DNA of 37,723 nucleotides from Candidatus Kuenenia stuttgartensis (GTDB lineage: Bacteria > Planctomycetota > Planctomycetia > Planctomycetales > Planctomycetaceae). Below the pieces are notes generated by a model that was not told where the DNA came from, searched no databases, and saw only the letters and a program-made list of their open reading frames with translations. Of this stretch, positions 24,259-32,535 are shown piece after piece (position 1 is the stretch's first letter; the number at the start of each line of letters is the position of its first letter). The position numbers and the translations under genes were made by a program. The stretch is from NCBI GenBank assembly GCA_945906725.1, contig CAMDRI010000036.1, positions 1 through 37,723 on the forward strand, read 5' to 3'.

Positions 24259-24810
24259 ATGATCGTGTCGAACTCGGCTCTGCAACTCGCGACGCTTGGT
24301 GGTGGCTGCTTCTGGTGTCTGGAGGCAGTGTTCGAGCAGCTTCGTGGAGTTCACAAAGTGATCTCCGGCTACACCGGCGGAGCCGTCCCGAATGCAACCT
24401 ATGACGACGTCTGCACAGGGCGCACGGGACATGCCGAAGTGATCCAGGTCACGTTTGATCCCGCCGAGATTGCGTTTGCCGATCTGCTCGACGTGTTCTT
24501 CGCAACGCACGACCCGACGACGTTTAATCGGCAAGGGGCGGACGCCGGTACGCAGTATCGCTCGGCGATCTTCTGCCACGACGAAGATCAGCAACGTGTC
24601 GCGATCGCCAAGATCGCAGAACTCAACACGGCGAAAATCTGGAACGCTCCGATCGTCACCCAGATCGCACCGCTTGCCGAGTTTTACCCGGCCGAGGATT
24701 ACCACCAGGGTTACTTCCGAACTCACCCCGCTCAGGGTTATTGCCAGGCGGTCATCTCGCCGAAGGTAGGAAAATTTCGGCAAAAGTTCGCTCATCGGCT
24801 GCGCGGGTGA
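24259..24810 (+). CDS. msrA: Peptide-methionine (S)-S-oxide reductase
   Basis: A 183-residue MsrA, which reduces methionine S-sulfoxide in proteins with thioredoxin as the donor. The catalytic motif GGGCFWCLEAVF places the nucleophile at Cys17, with Cys20 adjacent. GYTGG (37-41), THDPTTFNRQGADAGTQYRS (83-102) and PAEDYHQGYF (144-153) are all present. Cys162 in GYCQAVISPK is the likely resolving Cys. There is no signal peptide, so it is cytosolic. GGAG lies 5 nt before the ATG. It follows the PQQ-propeller gene by 15 nt, and the large glycosidase-like gene begins 82 nt downstream. No msrB domain is fused or adjacent. Confidence 0.96.
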   Translation: MIVSNSALQLATLGGGCFWCLEAVFEQLRGVHKVISGYTGGAVPNATYDDVCTGRTGHAEVIQVTFDPAEIAFADLLDVFFATHDPTTFNRQGADAGTQYRSAIFCHDEDQQRVAIAKIAELNTAKIWNAPIVTQIAPLAEFYPAEDYHQGYFRTHPAQGYCQAVISPKVGKFRQKFAHRLRG

Positions 24811-24892
24811 CCGGCGTCGCGATTCGTTGCCTCGCTCTGGTGATCCCGCTTCAATGCGGTCGATTCGCTCCCCACCTTGGAGGCTCCCGCCC

Positions 24893-27800
24893 ATGTTGCG
24901 TATGTTCGTTGTCGCAGCAATTGTTTTCGCGTCCTGTTTTTCGCCGCTTCCAGCCGCCGAGTTGTTGTTCCCGCAAGAGCGGCAGGCGTTTTACTCGTTC
25001 GAACCAATTGAGCTGGCGGTCGCGGGACTCCCTGAAGGTTCGAAGGGGGTTGTCGAGCTCGTGCCAACTCGTACCGGCGTCGCGCCGATGTCGTTTGAAG
25101 TGCTCGGCAAGTCAGGCACGACGACAGTCGAACTGACTTCGGGAACGCTCGCGCCGGATGTGTATGTCGTGAAGCTCGACGCCAAAGAGATTGGCAAGTT
25201 GACAATCAGCAGCGGAGTGATCGACTCGACGTTGCTCGTGTCACAAACAGCGAATCTCAACGAACTCAAAGCGGGCGGTGCGAATTTTCTGCTCGGCAAT
25301 GCCTTCAGCTACGGCCGGCTCAATCCGCAGCAAAACGGGCCGAGCCTCACGCCGCGCGGGACGAAGACGATCGGAATGCGAGTCTTCGAAGACGCGATTG
25401 CCGCGAACTTGCCGACCATCGTTTACATGTATTGGACCGGCTACGTGACTCACAAACCGTTCGGCTCGATGAAGAGTTGGGCTGCGTCCGATATGAACGA
25501 CGCCACGCGTTTACTGAGTTTTCACACCTCGCAACGGTTGCGGCGATTTACGCCAAACATCATCAGCATCGGCACGCTCGATGAACCAGGACTCGGCTGG
25601 GGCAAGACACCCGCCGGAGGCACGGCATCCGGCTTTCCGGATTGGGACGAGCAGGCGTGGTACGAGCAGCGCGGTTGGCAATTCACGGACAACCCCGCCT
25701 CGCGAGCCGACGACGACTGGCTCAAGTACATGACGATCCGCTGCGAGATCATGAAGGACTGCCAGCGGCAAGCTCGGCGAGATATCAAGACTCCGTGGCC
25801 GCATGCGACATTCAGCACCGACTTGTACGCACCGCACGCGATCATGGACGGCACCGATCCGCTCAACCAGGAAGTCAACGACATCCCGTCCTCGCACGTC
25901 TTTGTCGATTGGGGCATCGACCGATTGGGGGCGTACTCCGGCGTGCATTTGGAGAAATCGCACGATCCGACGTCGCGCATGGCTCACGCGATGAACGGAC
26001 AGCTCTTCGGCGACACAGTCGCTCCGCCTCAGCAGACCTATGCCTATCGCGCCTGCATGAACGGAATGCTCGCGGCCGGGCTGACCAGCAACTGGTGGCT
26101 CAACACGGGTGCCATGAAGCCGGCCGATCTTGCCGAGGTCAACAACGCCGCGAAGAAGATCGGCCCCGTGCTGAAAGAAACGCTGTTCACCGGCCACGAT
26201 GTCGCAGTCCTGTGGAGCTTCACCGAATTGGCGATGCGTGAGAAAGACATCACGCTCAAAGAGGCCAGCAAGAAGTCCGGCGAGCAAATCAAACTGATGA
26301 TCGCCTCGCTGCCAGAGAACACCGCGCTCAAGGGCAAAGAGATCGACATCAACGCCTACAATATCGGCGGCGACTACAAAGAGGCCGTGCTCACTGCCCA
26401 CTACGCCCTCGCGCGATCCGGCTTTCCAGCTCAGATCATCCACGAACGGACGTTGCCCTACGCGGCCCTCAAGAATTTCAAGACGTTGGTCATCGTCGGT
26501 CAAACGTACGACCTGCCGGATGCGATTAAAGAGCACCTCAAAAAGTTCACCGACGCAGGCGGCCGGATCGTTGTCGACAAAAGTACGACTCAGAAATTCG
26601 ACAACGCCGTCGTCGCTGATGTCGATCTGAAAGGACTGTCGTATCGCTGGAGCGTGCTGTTCTTGCAGGACGCGAAATCGTTCAAGGCGCCGCGAGAGGC
26701 GAGCCTCTACCAGACCAATCACTTCATGGACGAACCGGTTCGCAATGCGGTCGCGCCGCTCAAAGCTGCGATGCGTCAAGCCGCGGCGAAGCCTTGGGTC
26801 GAGACCGATTCGACGGAACTGCTCATCGAGCATCAGCGCGGCGGCGAAGGAACCATCCTCCTCGCGATTAACGGCTACGAAGAACTGCCGGCCATCGCCG
26901 ACGATAAGAAATACCCGATCTACAACTACGCGACACACTCGCCGACGTTCGCTTTGCGCTTACCCCCTCTCCCCCTGGGAGATGGCCGGGATGAGGGAGC
27001 CAATCCTCCGCCGACCCCGATCGTCCTCACACTGGAAGGCTCGAACTTCGACCGCTCCACCGAACTCGCAAATCCCGCCGCGCCGATCACGGCGAAGTTT
27101 GAGCCGGGTGAAATGAAAATCTACTTCGTCGCGCCGCGCAAGCCGGAGGGGATCGCCGTAGCCGCAACGGTTCACAACGGAGTGCTCGCCATCGAAGCGG
27201 CACTCAAGCGGTTGAGTATGCCGTGGCCAATCGTCGTCTCCGTCACCGATCCGACCGGCCACGAGCTGTATCGCGTCAACCGCTCGACAAATTTGACTGG
27301 CAAGTTTCACGAGACGTTTCCGCTGGGTGCGAATGCTCCGGCCGGTGACTACGTCGTGAAGTTGACCAGCGTGGTCGCCAACCTTGCTGGTGAAACCAAA
27401 GTGGCACACCAGTCCAAATCTCGTACACCGCGCGCGGTCCCGAACGTCCGTGTCTTCGATGCCGAACGATTGAAGGATTTCCTGCTCACCAAGCCAGAGA
27501 TCGTCGTGGCCACGAATGCGGACACGCCGCCTGACCTCGTGCGTCTGCTGACCGACCGCTTGGCGATCGCCGGCTTAAAGGTGACCGTCAAACCAGAATC
27601 GGACGTGCTGCGCCAGGTCGCATATCCTCGCGTGTGGAATCCGTACGCGAAGGTCTTCACCGTCTCGAAGACGAAGGAGCCGACCGCTGCGAAGTTCGAC
27701 AAAGAGATCACGCTGGGCCTCGCCGCCAATGGCTCGTTCACCGCAAAGACCACCGACGGGCAAGACGTCTCGAACGATTGGCGGCTGCCCAATGCTCGCA

Positions 27801-28270
27801 TCACGATTGTCGGCGAAGGCTTCGTCGATTTCAGCGGTGACGTCGAGCAATGCTACGAACCGGGGGTCCAACTGCACGTCAACGAGGAACGCCAAATCAC
27901 CGTTCTCAACGCCGATGGCATGGAAGCCAAGACATCTGCGGAGTTCCGTGCTCGTTGGGCCAAACCATGGTCGAAGCTGACTCAGCATGTCGGTGCGTAT
28001 CAGCTCCCCGCGCAGTTGCCGGAGGCGTACACGACCGATTCGCATTTGATCGTGCTGGGCAACAGCACGACCAGTCATGCCGTCGCCGTGTTGCAAGCCA
28101 GCGAACTGTTACCGCAAATCGCCGACGAAAAATATCCCGGCCCCGGCGGAGCGTTGGTCAGTCTCTGCTGGAGTCCGTTCGCCGTCGAGAAGAACGTCAT
28201 TGTGCTGGCCAGTTCCGATTCCGTCGGACTCAAGGCGGGCGTCGAAGCACTCACGAGGCTGCTGAAATGA
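24893..28270 (+). CDS. Very large exported protein, GH42-like architecture
   Basis: A 1125-residue protein from ATG 24893 (GGAGG 9 nt upstream) with a Sec signal (MLRMFVVAAIVFASCF to about 22). After a beta-sandwich N-terminus, residues about 120-450 look like a TIM barrel: TIVYMYWTGYVTH, then ISIGTLDEPGLGWG with candidate acid Glu231, and WPHATFSTDLYAPHAIMDG. Residues about 482-570 (ALARSGFPAQIIHERTLPYA, then LVIVGQTYDLPDAIKEHL) resemble the amidotransferase-like trimerisation domain of GH42 beta-galactosidases. The rest (about 710-1125) is beta-rich with no named domain. Residues about 690-705 are encoded by an intergenic repeat. A glycosidase role is a structural guess only; I cannot confirm the catalytic pair. 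Confidence 0.8.
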   Translation: MLRMFVVAAIVFASCFSPLPAAELLFPQERQAFYSFEPIELAVAGLPEGSKGVVELVPTRTGVAPMSFEVLGKSGTTTVELTSGTLAPDVYVVKLDAKEIGKLTISSGVIDSTLLVSQTANLNELKAGGANFLLGNAFSYGRLNPQQNGPSLTPRGTKTIGMRVFEDAIAANLPTIVYMYWTGYVTHKPFGSMKSWAASDMNDATRLLSFHTSQRLRRFTPNIISIGTLDEPGLGWGKTPAGGTASGFPDWDEQAWYEQRGWQFTDNPASRADDDWLKYMTIRCEIMKDCQRQARRDIKTPWPHATFSTDLYAPHAIMDGTDPLNQEVNDIPSSHVFVDWGIDRLGAYSGVHLEKSHDPTSRMAHAMNGQLFGDTVAPPQQTYAYRACMNGMLAAGLTSNWWLNTGAMKPADLAEVNNAAKKIGPVLKETLFTGHDVAVLWSFTELAMREKDITLKEASKKSGEQIKLMIASLPENTALKGKEIDINAYNIGGDYKEAVLTAHYALARSGFPAQIIHERTLPYAALKNFKTLVIVGQTYDLPDAIKEHLKKFTDAGGRIVVDKSTTQKFDNAVVADVDLKGLSYRWSVLFLQDAKSFKAPREASLYQTNHFMDEPVRNAVAPLKAAMRQAAAKPWVETDSTELLIEHQRGGEGTILLAINGYEELPAIADDKKYPIYNYATHSPTFALRLPPLPLGDGRDEGANPPPTPIVLTLEGSNFDRSTELANPAAPITAKFEPGEMKIYFVAPRKPEGIAVAATVHNGVLAIEAALKRLSMPWPIVVSVTDPTGHELYRVNRSTNLTGKFHETFPLGANAPAGDYVVKLTSVVANLAGETKVAHQSKSRTPRAVPNVRVFDAERLKDFLLTKPEIVVATNADTPPDLVRLLTDRLAIAGLKVTVKPESDVLRQVAYPRVWNPYAKVFTVSKTKEPTAAKFDKEITLGLAANGSFTAKTTDGQDVSNDWRLPNARITIVGEGFVDFSGDVEQCYEPGVQLHVNEERQITVLNADGMEAKTSAEFRARWAKPWSKLTQHVGAYQLPAQLPEAYTTDSHLIVLGNSTTSHAVAVLQASELLPQIADEKYPGPGGALVSLCWSPFAVEKNVIVLASSDSVGLKAGVEALTRLLK
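26962..27005 (+). repeat. Intergenic repeat embedded in coding sequence
   Basis: ACCCCCTCTCCCCCTGGGAG, then ATGGCCGGGATGAGGGAGCC and AATC, match the first half of the intergenic repeat at 13445-13487, with the last 13 bases identical. It encodes PPLPLGDGRDEGAN in frame inside the large exported protein. The flanking protein (THSPTFALR before, PTPIVLTLEG after) reads naturally without it. Confidence 0.85.
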
Positions 28271-28387
28271 TTCGATGCAGTTGGTTGACGGATGAATTTG
28301 ACCGCGGTCCACCGTGACTTCACATTTCGCGATCAGGTCATTTTTTCACATGATCTGGCAACACCTCTCAACTGTGAAGGAGCCGCC

Positions 28388-28686
28388 ATGCTGTTCTCGC
28401 CGTGGTTGTCGTCGTTCGCGAAACGTTCGTTGGCACAGTGGTCAGCCCTGTCAGGCCCCCCCGACATCGGCGCTCTCGGCGGCGCGCTTGGGAACGGAGT
28501 TGTGTGTCGGTTGAGGTCGTGGAATCGCGGGTGATGTTGAGCGCGTCGGAAGACCTGGACGCGACCGTGACGCAATCGGATGCCGTGGTGGATCAGTATT
28601 CCACGGCGGCGGAGCAGCAATACTTGGATCCGGTGCAATCCGAACTGCAAGCGACTCTCGATTCCTTCATCTCCGAGACGGCGTAG
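28388..28686 (+). pseudogene. Frameshifted short surface-protein gene with planctomycete export motif
   Basis: ATG 28388 opens MLFSPWLSSFAKRSLAQWSA, typical of the N-terminus of large planctomycete surface proteins. At a run of seven C (28456-28462) the frame changes: in the other frame a basic stretch (RHRRSRRRAWER) leads into VEVVESRVMLSAS, the lineage's LEPRxLLSA-type export motif. Adding one base at the run would join them into a protein of about 98 residues ending in QATLDSFISETA. That is far shorter than usual family members. The stop at 28684-28686 is followed at once by a transposase fragment, so an insertion probably cut the gene. Confidence 0.65.
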
Positions 28687-28925
28687 GTCGCCGAACCTGG
28701 TTGCGAAGTCTGACAAAGGTGACGAAGCGCTACCAAGTGCTGGCGTTGTCTCACAACCTGGGCCTGATCCTGCGAAACCTCTGCGGAGCGGCCAAACCGC
28801 GAGCGTTTACGCTCGTCTTGAGCCTTGGCACGTTGCGACTGGCCGCCCTACGAATCCTGAAACCGACTATCCACCCTCAACCCGCTTTACCGAACTTCAG
28901 GACGCAAGGGGCCAGGCCTCATTGA
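28687..28925 (+). pseudogene. C-terminal fragment of a DDE transposase (IS1182-like)
   Basis: The frame reads RRTWLRSLTKVTKRYQVLAL, then SHNLGLILRNLCGAAKPRAF. This pattern (W-R-x-x-x-K-V-x-K-R-Y, then H-N-L-G-x-I-L-R) closes IS1182-like transposases. There is no start and no catalytic core. It is opposite in strand to the N-terminal fragment at 28960-29327. Confidence 0.7.
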
Positions 28926-28943
28926 TGTATGAGACCTGGCCCC
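28908..28943. repeat. Long hairpin between two transposase fragments
   Basis: GGGGCCAGGCCTCAT (28908-28922), a 6-base loop TGATGT, and ATGAGACCTGGCCCC (28929-28943) form a 15-position stem with one C-A mismatch. No T tract follows on either strand. It sits exactly where the 3' ends of two oppositely oriented transposase fragments meet. It may be an element end, a recombination scar or a transcription block. Confidence 0.85.
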
Positions 28944-28959
28944 TGTCTGTTCCCCCAGC

Positions 28960-29327
28960 GGCAACCGCGACGTGATCCGCGTCAGACTCAAATACTCGGG
29001 CGTCGCCTCGTGAGACTGACAGCCCAGAAAACTCTTCAGCGACAAACTGTCAGAACACCGCCAGGCGATCCCGCGTTGCGAGTCGATGTCCTCGAAGTCG
29101 CCGATCATCAGCATCCGAAAATAGCGCCCCGGAGCAATCGATCCACGGCCCTTCTGGGAGTAGTGTGGCCGGCAGAGTTGCTCCAACCACGCGTCAAACC
29201 CGGCCTCTGCCAGCAGTTCATTCACCCGCTCATAAAACACATGCCGAGGCGTCTGCGACAATTCCTCGGTCGCAATCCAAAACTCTTGCTGCTGCTCCGT
29301 CCGCCAATGTCCCATCGCCATTCCCAA
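28960..29327 (-). pseudogene. N-terminal fragment of an IS1182-like transposase
   Basis: ATG 29327 opens a frame with FWIATEELSQTPRHVFYERV, FDAWLEQLCRPHYSQKGRGS, IAPGRYFRMLMIGDFEDIDS, QRGIAWRCSDSLSLKSFLG and EATPEYLSLTRITSRLP. This is the DUF772-type N-terminal region of planctomycete IS1182-like transposases. The similarity ends near 28960, before the catalytic domain, and the frame runs on without family character to 28887. The gene is truncated and not functional. Confidence 0.85.
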
Positions 29328-29363
29328 ATCCTCCTGCTCGCGAGTCCCTCAACGCCGCAGATC

Positions 29364-29660
29364 ATGGAACCCTGTCACAAACCTCAAGACAACGACGGCT
29401 TTTTCAATAGGCTGTTAAAGCATCTGCGAGTCAAAACGTGGTCGCTCAAGCGAACGGCCGAATATGACTCAAAGCATTTCGACGAGAAGTCTGTCACCGT
29501 CCGCAGCGCGAGGTTGTCGAAAGACTCGAAGACACACACCCTGGACGTCGCGGACCTGCATCCGACATGGTGCATGGAGATCAGTTACTCGCTTCGCTCC
29601 GCCAACGGCACGCCGGTTCAAGGGACCATTCACAACACGATTCACGAACTGGCCGATTGA
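29364..29660 (+). CDS. Small protein of unknown function
   Basis: The frame from ATG 29364 gives 98 residues: MEPCHKPQDNDGFFNRLLKH, then a basic centre (RVKTWSLKRTAEYDSKHFDE) and an ordered-looking end with VADLHPTWCMEISYSLRSAN and GTIHNTIHELAD. The second half has alternating hydrophobics suggestive of a small beta-rich fold. No family is recognised, no strong ribosome binding site was seen, and the same frame is open further upstream through the transposase remnant. It may be a real small gene or the tail of one truncated by the insertion. Confidence 0.4.
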   Translation: MEPCHKPQDNDGFFNRLLKHLRVKTWSLKRTAEYDSKHFDEKSVTVRSARLSKDSKTHTLDVADLHPTWCMEISYSLRSANGTPVQGTIHNTIHELAD

Positions 29661-29727
29661 ACGGCGTCAAACAGAATTGGACCTGGTCTACGGCCGTGGA
29701 TGAAGTTGGACCACTCGGATCGGCAAC

Positions 29728-31059
29728 TTACCTTGGGCCACCAGGATTGATGCCTCGCGGTTGGGGCATGTCTTCGGTGATGATCTTCCAAGACGCGCCC
29801 ATTTCTCGCATCGCTCGGAAATCGCGAGGCTGATAGCGGACGTTGAGATGCGGCGTCGCGATCGGTTTGTGTTGCTCGAAGCGCGAGTCCATCGCAGCGG
29901 CGAGAATTCCGGTGACCAGCAATGTTCGTTCGACGGGATACGGAGCTTGCTTCTCGCGGATGTGCGTCTGAATCGCGTGCGAGAGGGCTTTGAATAGATT
30001 GCGATTCTCCCACGGGCCGACGTAGAAGCTGGTTGCCAGCGGTTCCGGCTTTCCCGCGAGTCGGCAAGCGAAACACCAGCGGGTGGAAACATTGCCGATG
30101 CGCAGCACCGTGGCCCGCAGGCCGTCGCGGTATTTGATCAGAATCGCATGGACCGGATGCTGTTTGCCGTCCGCTGGCTCGATGAAGTCCTGAAGCCGGC
30201 CGACGTCCTTGCCTGTCTCGGCTCGCATCGCCGCTTCGGCCAGCGCGTAGTTCCAGCGTCCGTCCGTAGCGGCCTGCCAGACGGCATCCCCTTCGAGCAA
30301 TTGAATCTCCGCGACGCCCGTCTCGCCGCCGCGTCGTGATTCGATCATCGATTGCAGCACTTCCAAGCCATGAAAGTCGTAGACCTCGGGCGGGCCGCTG
30401 TGGATCGAGATCGCTTCTTCGATCATCGCTTGCTCAGGCAGTTGGAGCGGAGGACGGCGCTGAGCCAACGGCACCGAGCTTCCCGCCATGAACGGGATTT
30501 TGAGTTCTCGCGCGACACTTGCCATCTCTTCGGCCCAGTCCCACCGAAACGACAGATGCTTGTCGCTGAACAGCGGGACGACTCGTCCACTCTTCCGGAA
30601 CACGGCGACGATCTCGTCGAAGAAACGTTTTCGCGGGTACATGATGGCCCCGCGGTCGGTCTTGGGATAACTGCCGTGCTCGCCGATCGACAGCACGCCA
30701 TCGACCGCCAACTCATTGCCGCCCAATTGCAACGCCTCAGCAATCGTCGGGTAGATTTTGATGCCGTACTGCTTCGCCACGTCGCGAGCCATGTCGCGAT
30801 CGGCTGGGAACTGGTCCACGTACAAGCTGACAACGTCTATTCCCGATTCAGTCAACTTGCCGTTGAAGTAATACGGCTCCAGAAAGTTTTCGAGGATCAC
30901 ATGCGCATGACTGCGATGCGTGAACTCGGTGATGACAGCTGCGATGCGCGGACGTTTCGTTTCCGCGCCGGTGACCGGCGGAACGCCTCCGCACGCTGAG
31001 AACGACATTGCTCCGGCAGTCGCGAGCCACTCGCGGCGAGTCAGTCTGTGTGGTTTCAT
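29728..31059 (-). CDS. Tat-exported protein of unknown function, paralogue A
   Basis: A 443-residue protein starting MKPHRLTRREWLATAGAMSF, a twin-arginine signal, with a possible lipobox-like FSAC (20-23). The mature part begins with a Rossmann-like strand (RPRIAAVITEF). Blocks shared with the paralogue at 33459-34730: IYPTIAEAL (102-110), LAVDGVLSIGEHGSYPK (117-133, His128), DKHLSFRWDWAEEM (166-179), AGSSVP (192-197), YDFHGLEV (227-234), RRGGETGV (242-249), GDAVWQA, YPVERTLLVTG and TPHLNVRYQ. Conserved His128, Asp166, His168, Asp228, His230 and His404 could bind a metal. It is the last gene of the long minus-strand operon; an AAGGA site precedes the ATG and the gap to the amidohydrolase is 27 nt. 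I cannot name its function. Confidence 0.85.
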   Translation of the reverse strand: MKPHRLTRREWLATAGAMSFSACGGVPPVTGAETKRPRIAAVITEFTHRSHAHVILENFLEPYYFNGKLTESGIDVVSLYVDQFPADRDMARDVAKQYGIKIYPTIAEALQLGGNELAVDGVLSIGEHGSYPKTDRGAIMYPRKRFFDEIVAVFRKSGRVVPLFSDKHLSFRWDWAEEMASVARELKIPFMAGSSVPLAQRRPPLQLPEQAMIEEAISIHSGPPEVYDFHGLEVLQSMIESRRGGETGVAEIQLLEGDAVWQAATDGRWNYALAEAAMRAETGKDVGRLQDFIEPADGKQHPVHAILIKYRDGLRATVLRIGNVSTRWCFACRLAGKPEPLATSFYVGPWENRNLFKALSHAIQTHIREKQAPYPVERTLLVTGILAAAMDSRFEQHKPIATPHLNVRYQPRDFRAMREMGASWKIITEDMPQPRGINPGGPR

Positions 31060-31086
31060 AGAGAGATCCTTGTCCTTTCCAGAAGT

Positions 31087-32535
31087 TCATTGTTTCGGCA
31101 CCCGCTTCAGCAAGATGTCCGGGCGACACACCTGGCCGCTGTGAATGACCAGTTCGATCCGCCGTGTGTTGCGGATGTCGTCCAGCGGATTGGCTGTGAG
31201 CAGGACGAGGTCAGCCATTTTGCCTGTCGCGATGGAGCCCAGGTGCTCCTTCTCGCCCAACACAGTGGCATTGGTCAGAGTCGCAGCGCGCAGCGCGGCG
31301 GCCGGCGGCAAGCCTGACTCGACCAGCATCTCCAGTTCCTGATGCAGCGAGAAGCCCGGTGGCACCTGCGGTTCGGGCGAGTCGGTCCCGACGAGCAACG
31401 GCACCCCGGCGCGATACAGCTTGCCCGTCAATTCCTGAAACTTGGCGAACTCGCGGCGGCGATCTTCCAGCAGCCCGCCCTGTGGACAGCCGCTGCGTTT
31501 CAGGTAATCGGGCCAGAAGTTTCGCAGTCGCTGCGGCACGACTGCGTTGTCCGGGTGATCGCGGACCTCTGATACGTCCGACAGCAGGATCATGTTGCGA
31601 AAGACCGCCAGTGTCGGATCAACAAAAGTCTTGCGTCGAGCCAACTCGGCCACGAGCGACTCACAGAGCGGGTTGTTCAGATCGAGCCGTCCGCGATGCC
31701 CCGGTTGCTTCGCTGATTCCGGAGGAATGACATAATTGAACACCGACCAAATATGTTCGAGGCCATCCACGCCATCGGCCACCGCGTCCTGCGCCGAATA
31801 GCTGCCGAGGTGAGCCGTCACGAACAGACCGCGACGATGTCCCTCGTCGATGATGGCTCGGCCGACGGGTCGCAAGGTGCCAGCATAGATTTTCACCGTT
31901 GTGATATTCCACCTCGCCAGTTCCTCGAACAGTGCCGGGACTTTGGTCGCGTCAGTGATTGAGCGGCCAATATCGCGATGGATCGGCGGATCGGCGTCGA
32001 GCAGCGGGCTACACGTAAAGACGCGTGGGCTCCATTCAGGATGCGCCGCGGCGATCCGCGCCACGAGCGTCCCGGCGATCAGTTCATCCCCGGTGCTGCG
32101 AATCGACGTCACGCCCGCCGCGAGATACAGCGGCAGCACCTCGTCTCCAGTCACATGCGCGAGGTTGAGCACATGTACGACATGCACATGCGCGTCGATC
32201 AATCCCGGCAACGCGAACTTGCCGCGGCCGTCGATTCGCGTCGCGTCAGCGGGGATATCACCGACCTCGTTGATCCCGGACACGCGGACGATCTGCGTGC
32301 CGCGAATGACGATCGTCCGCTCCGGCAACATCTTGCCGGACTCAGGATCGAACAGACTGCATCGTTCGACCACGACCGTCGGCTCCACGGCACTCACGGC
32401 CGACACGACCGCCAAAAACAAGACAGAGGAAGCAATCCGACACACTCGCCCGATGTGCCAGCGAGGGGTTGAATTGGTGAGAACTGCGGATCGAGGCATC
32501 GGACGTTCTCGCTTGGTGCTGGTGACAGAGGTCAT
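31087..32535 (-). CDS. Exported amidohydrolase-superfamily metalloenzyme
   Basis: A 482-residue protein (or 470 from ATG 32499) with a membrane-directing N-terminus (VCRIASSVLFLAVVSAVSAV, 31-50). It belongs to the imidazolonepropionase/prolidase-like branch of the amidohydrolases. Metal ligands: LIDAHVHVVH (His116, His118), a possible carboxylated Lys in TTVKIYAG, His in FVTAHLGSYS and in GLEHIWS, and the catalytic Asp in LLVGTDSPEP. The C-terminal beta-sandwich (GSIATGKMADLVLLTANPLD) completes the fold. Its ATG overlaps the stop of the dioxygenase gene by 4 nt, so the two are translationally coupled. The substrate, an amide, lactam or small peptide, is not predictable. Confidence 0.9.
   Translation of the reverse strand: MTSVTSTKRERPMPRSAVLTNSTPRWHIGRVCRIASSVLFLAVVSAVSAVEPTVVVERCSLFDPESGKMLPERTIVIRGTQIVRVSGINEVGDIPADATRIDGRGKFALPGLIDAHVHVVHVLNLAHVTGDEVLPLYLAAGVTSIRSTGDELIAGTLVARIAAAHPEWSPRVFTCSPLLDADPPIHRDIGRSITDATKVPALFEELARWNITTVKIYAGTLRPVGRAIIDEGHRRGLFVTAHLGSYSAQDAVADGVDGLEHIWSVFNYVIPPESAKQPGHRGRLDLNNPLCESLVAELARRKTFVDPTLAVFRNMILLSDVSEVRDHPDNAVVPQRLRNFWPDYLKRSGCPQGGLLEDRRREFAKFQELTGKLYRAGVPLLVGTDSPEPQVPPGFSLHQELEMLVESGLPPAAALRAATLTNATVLGEKEHLGSIATGKMADLVLLTANPLDDIRNTRRIELVIHSGQVCRPDILLKRVPKQ

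Noticed and set aside
25511..26938. 475-codon open frame on minus
   Set aside because: It is antisense to the large exported protein; long shadows are common in this GC-skewed codon usage.
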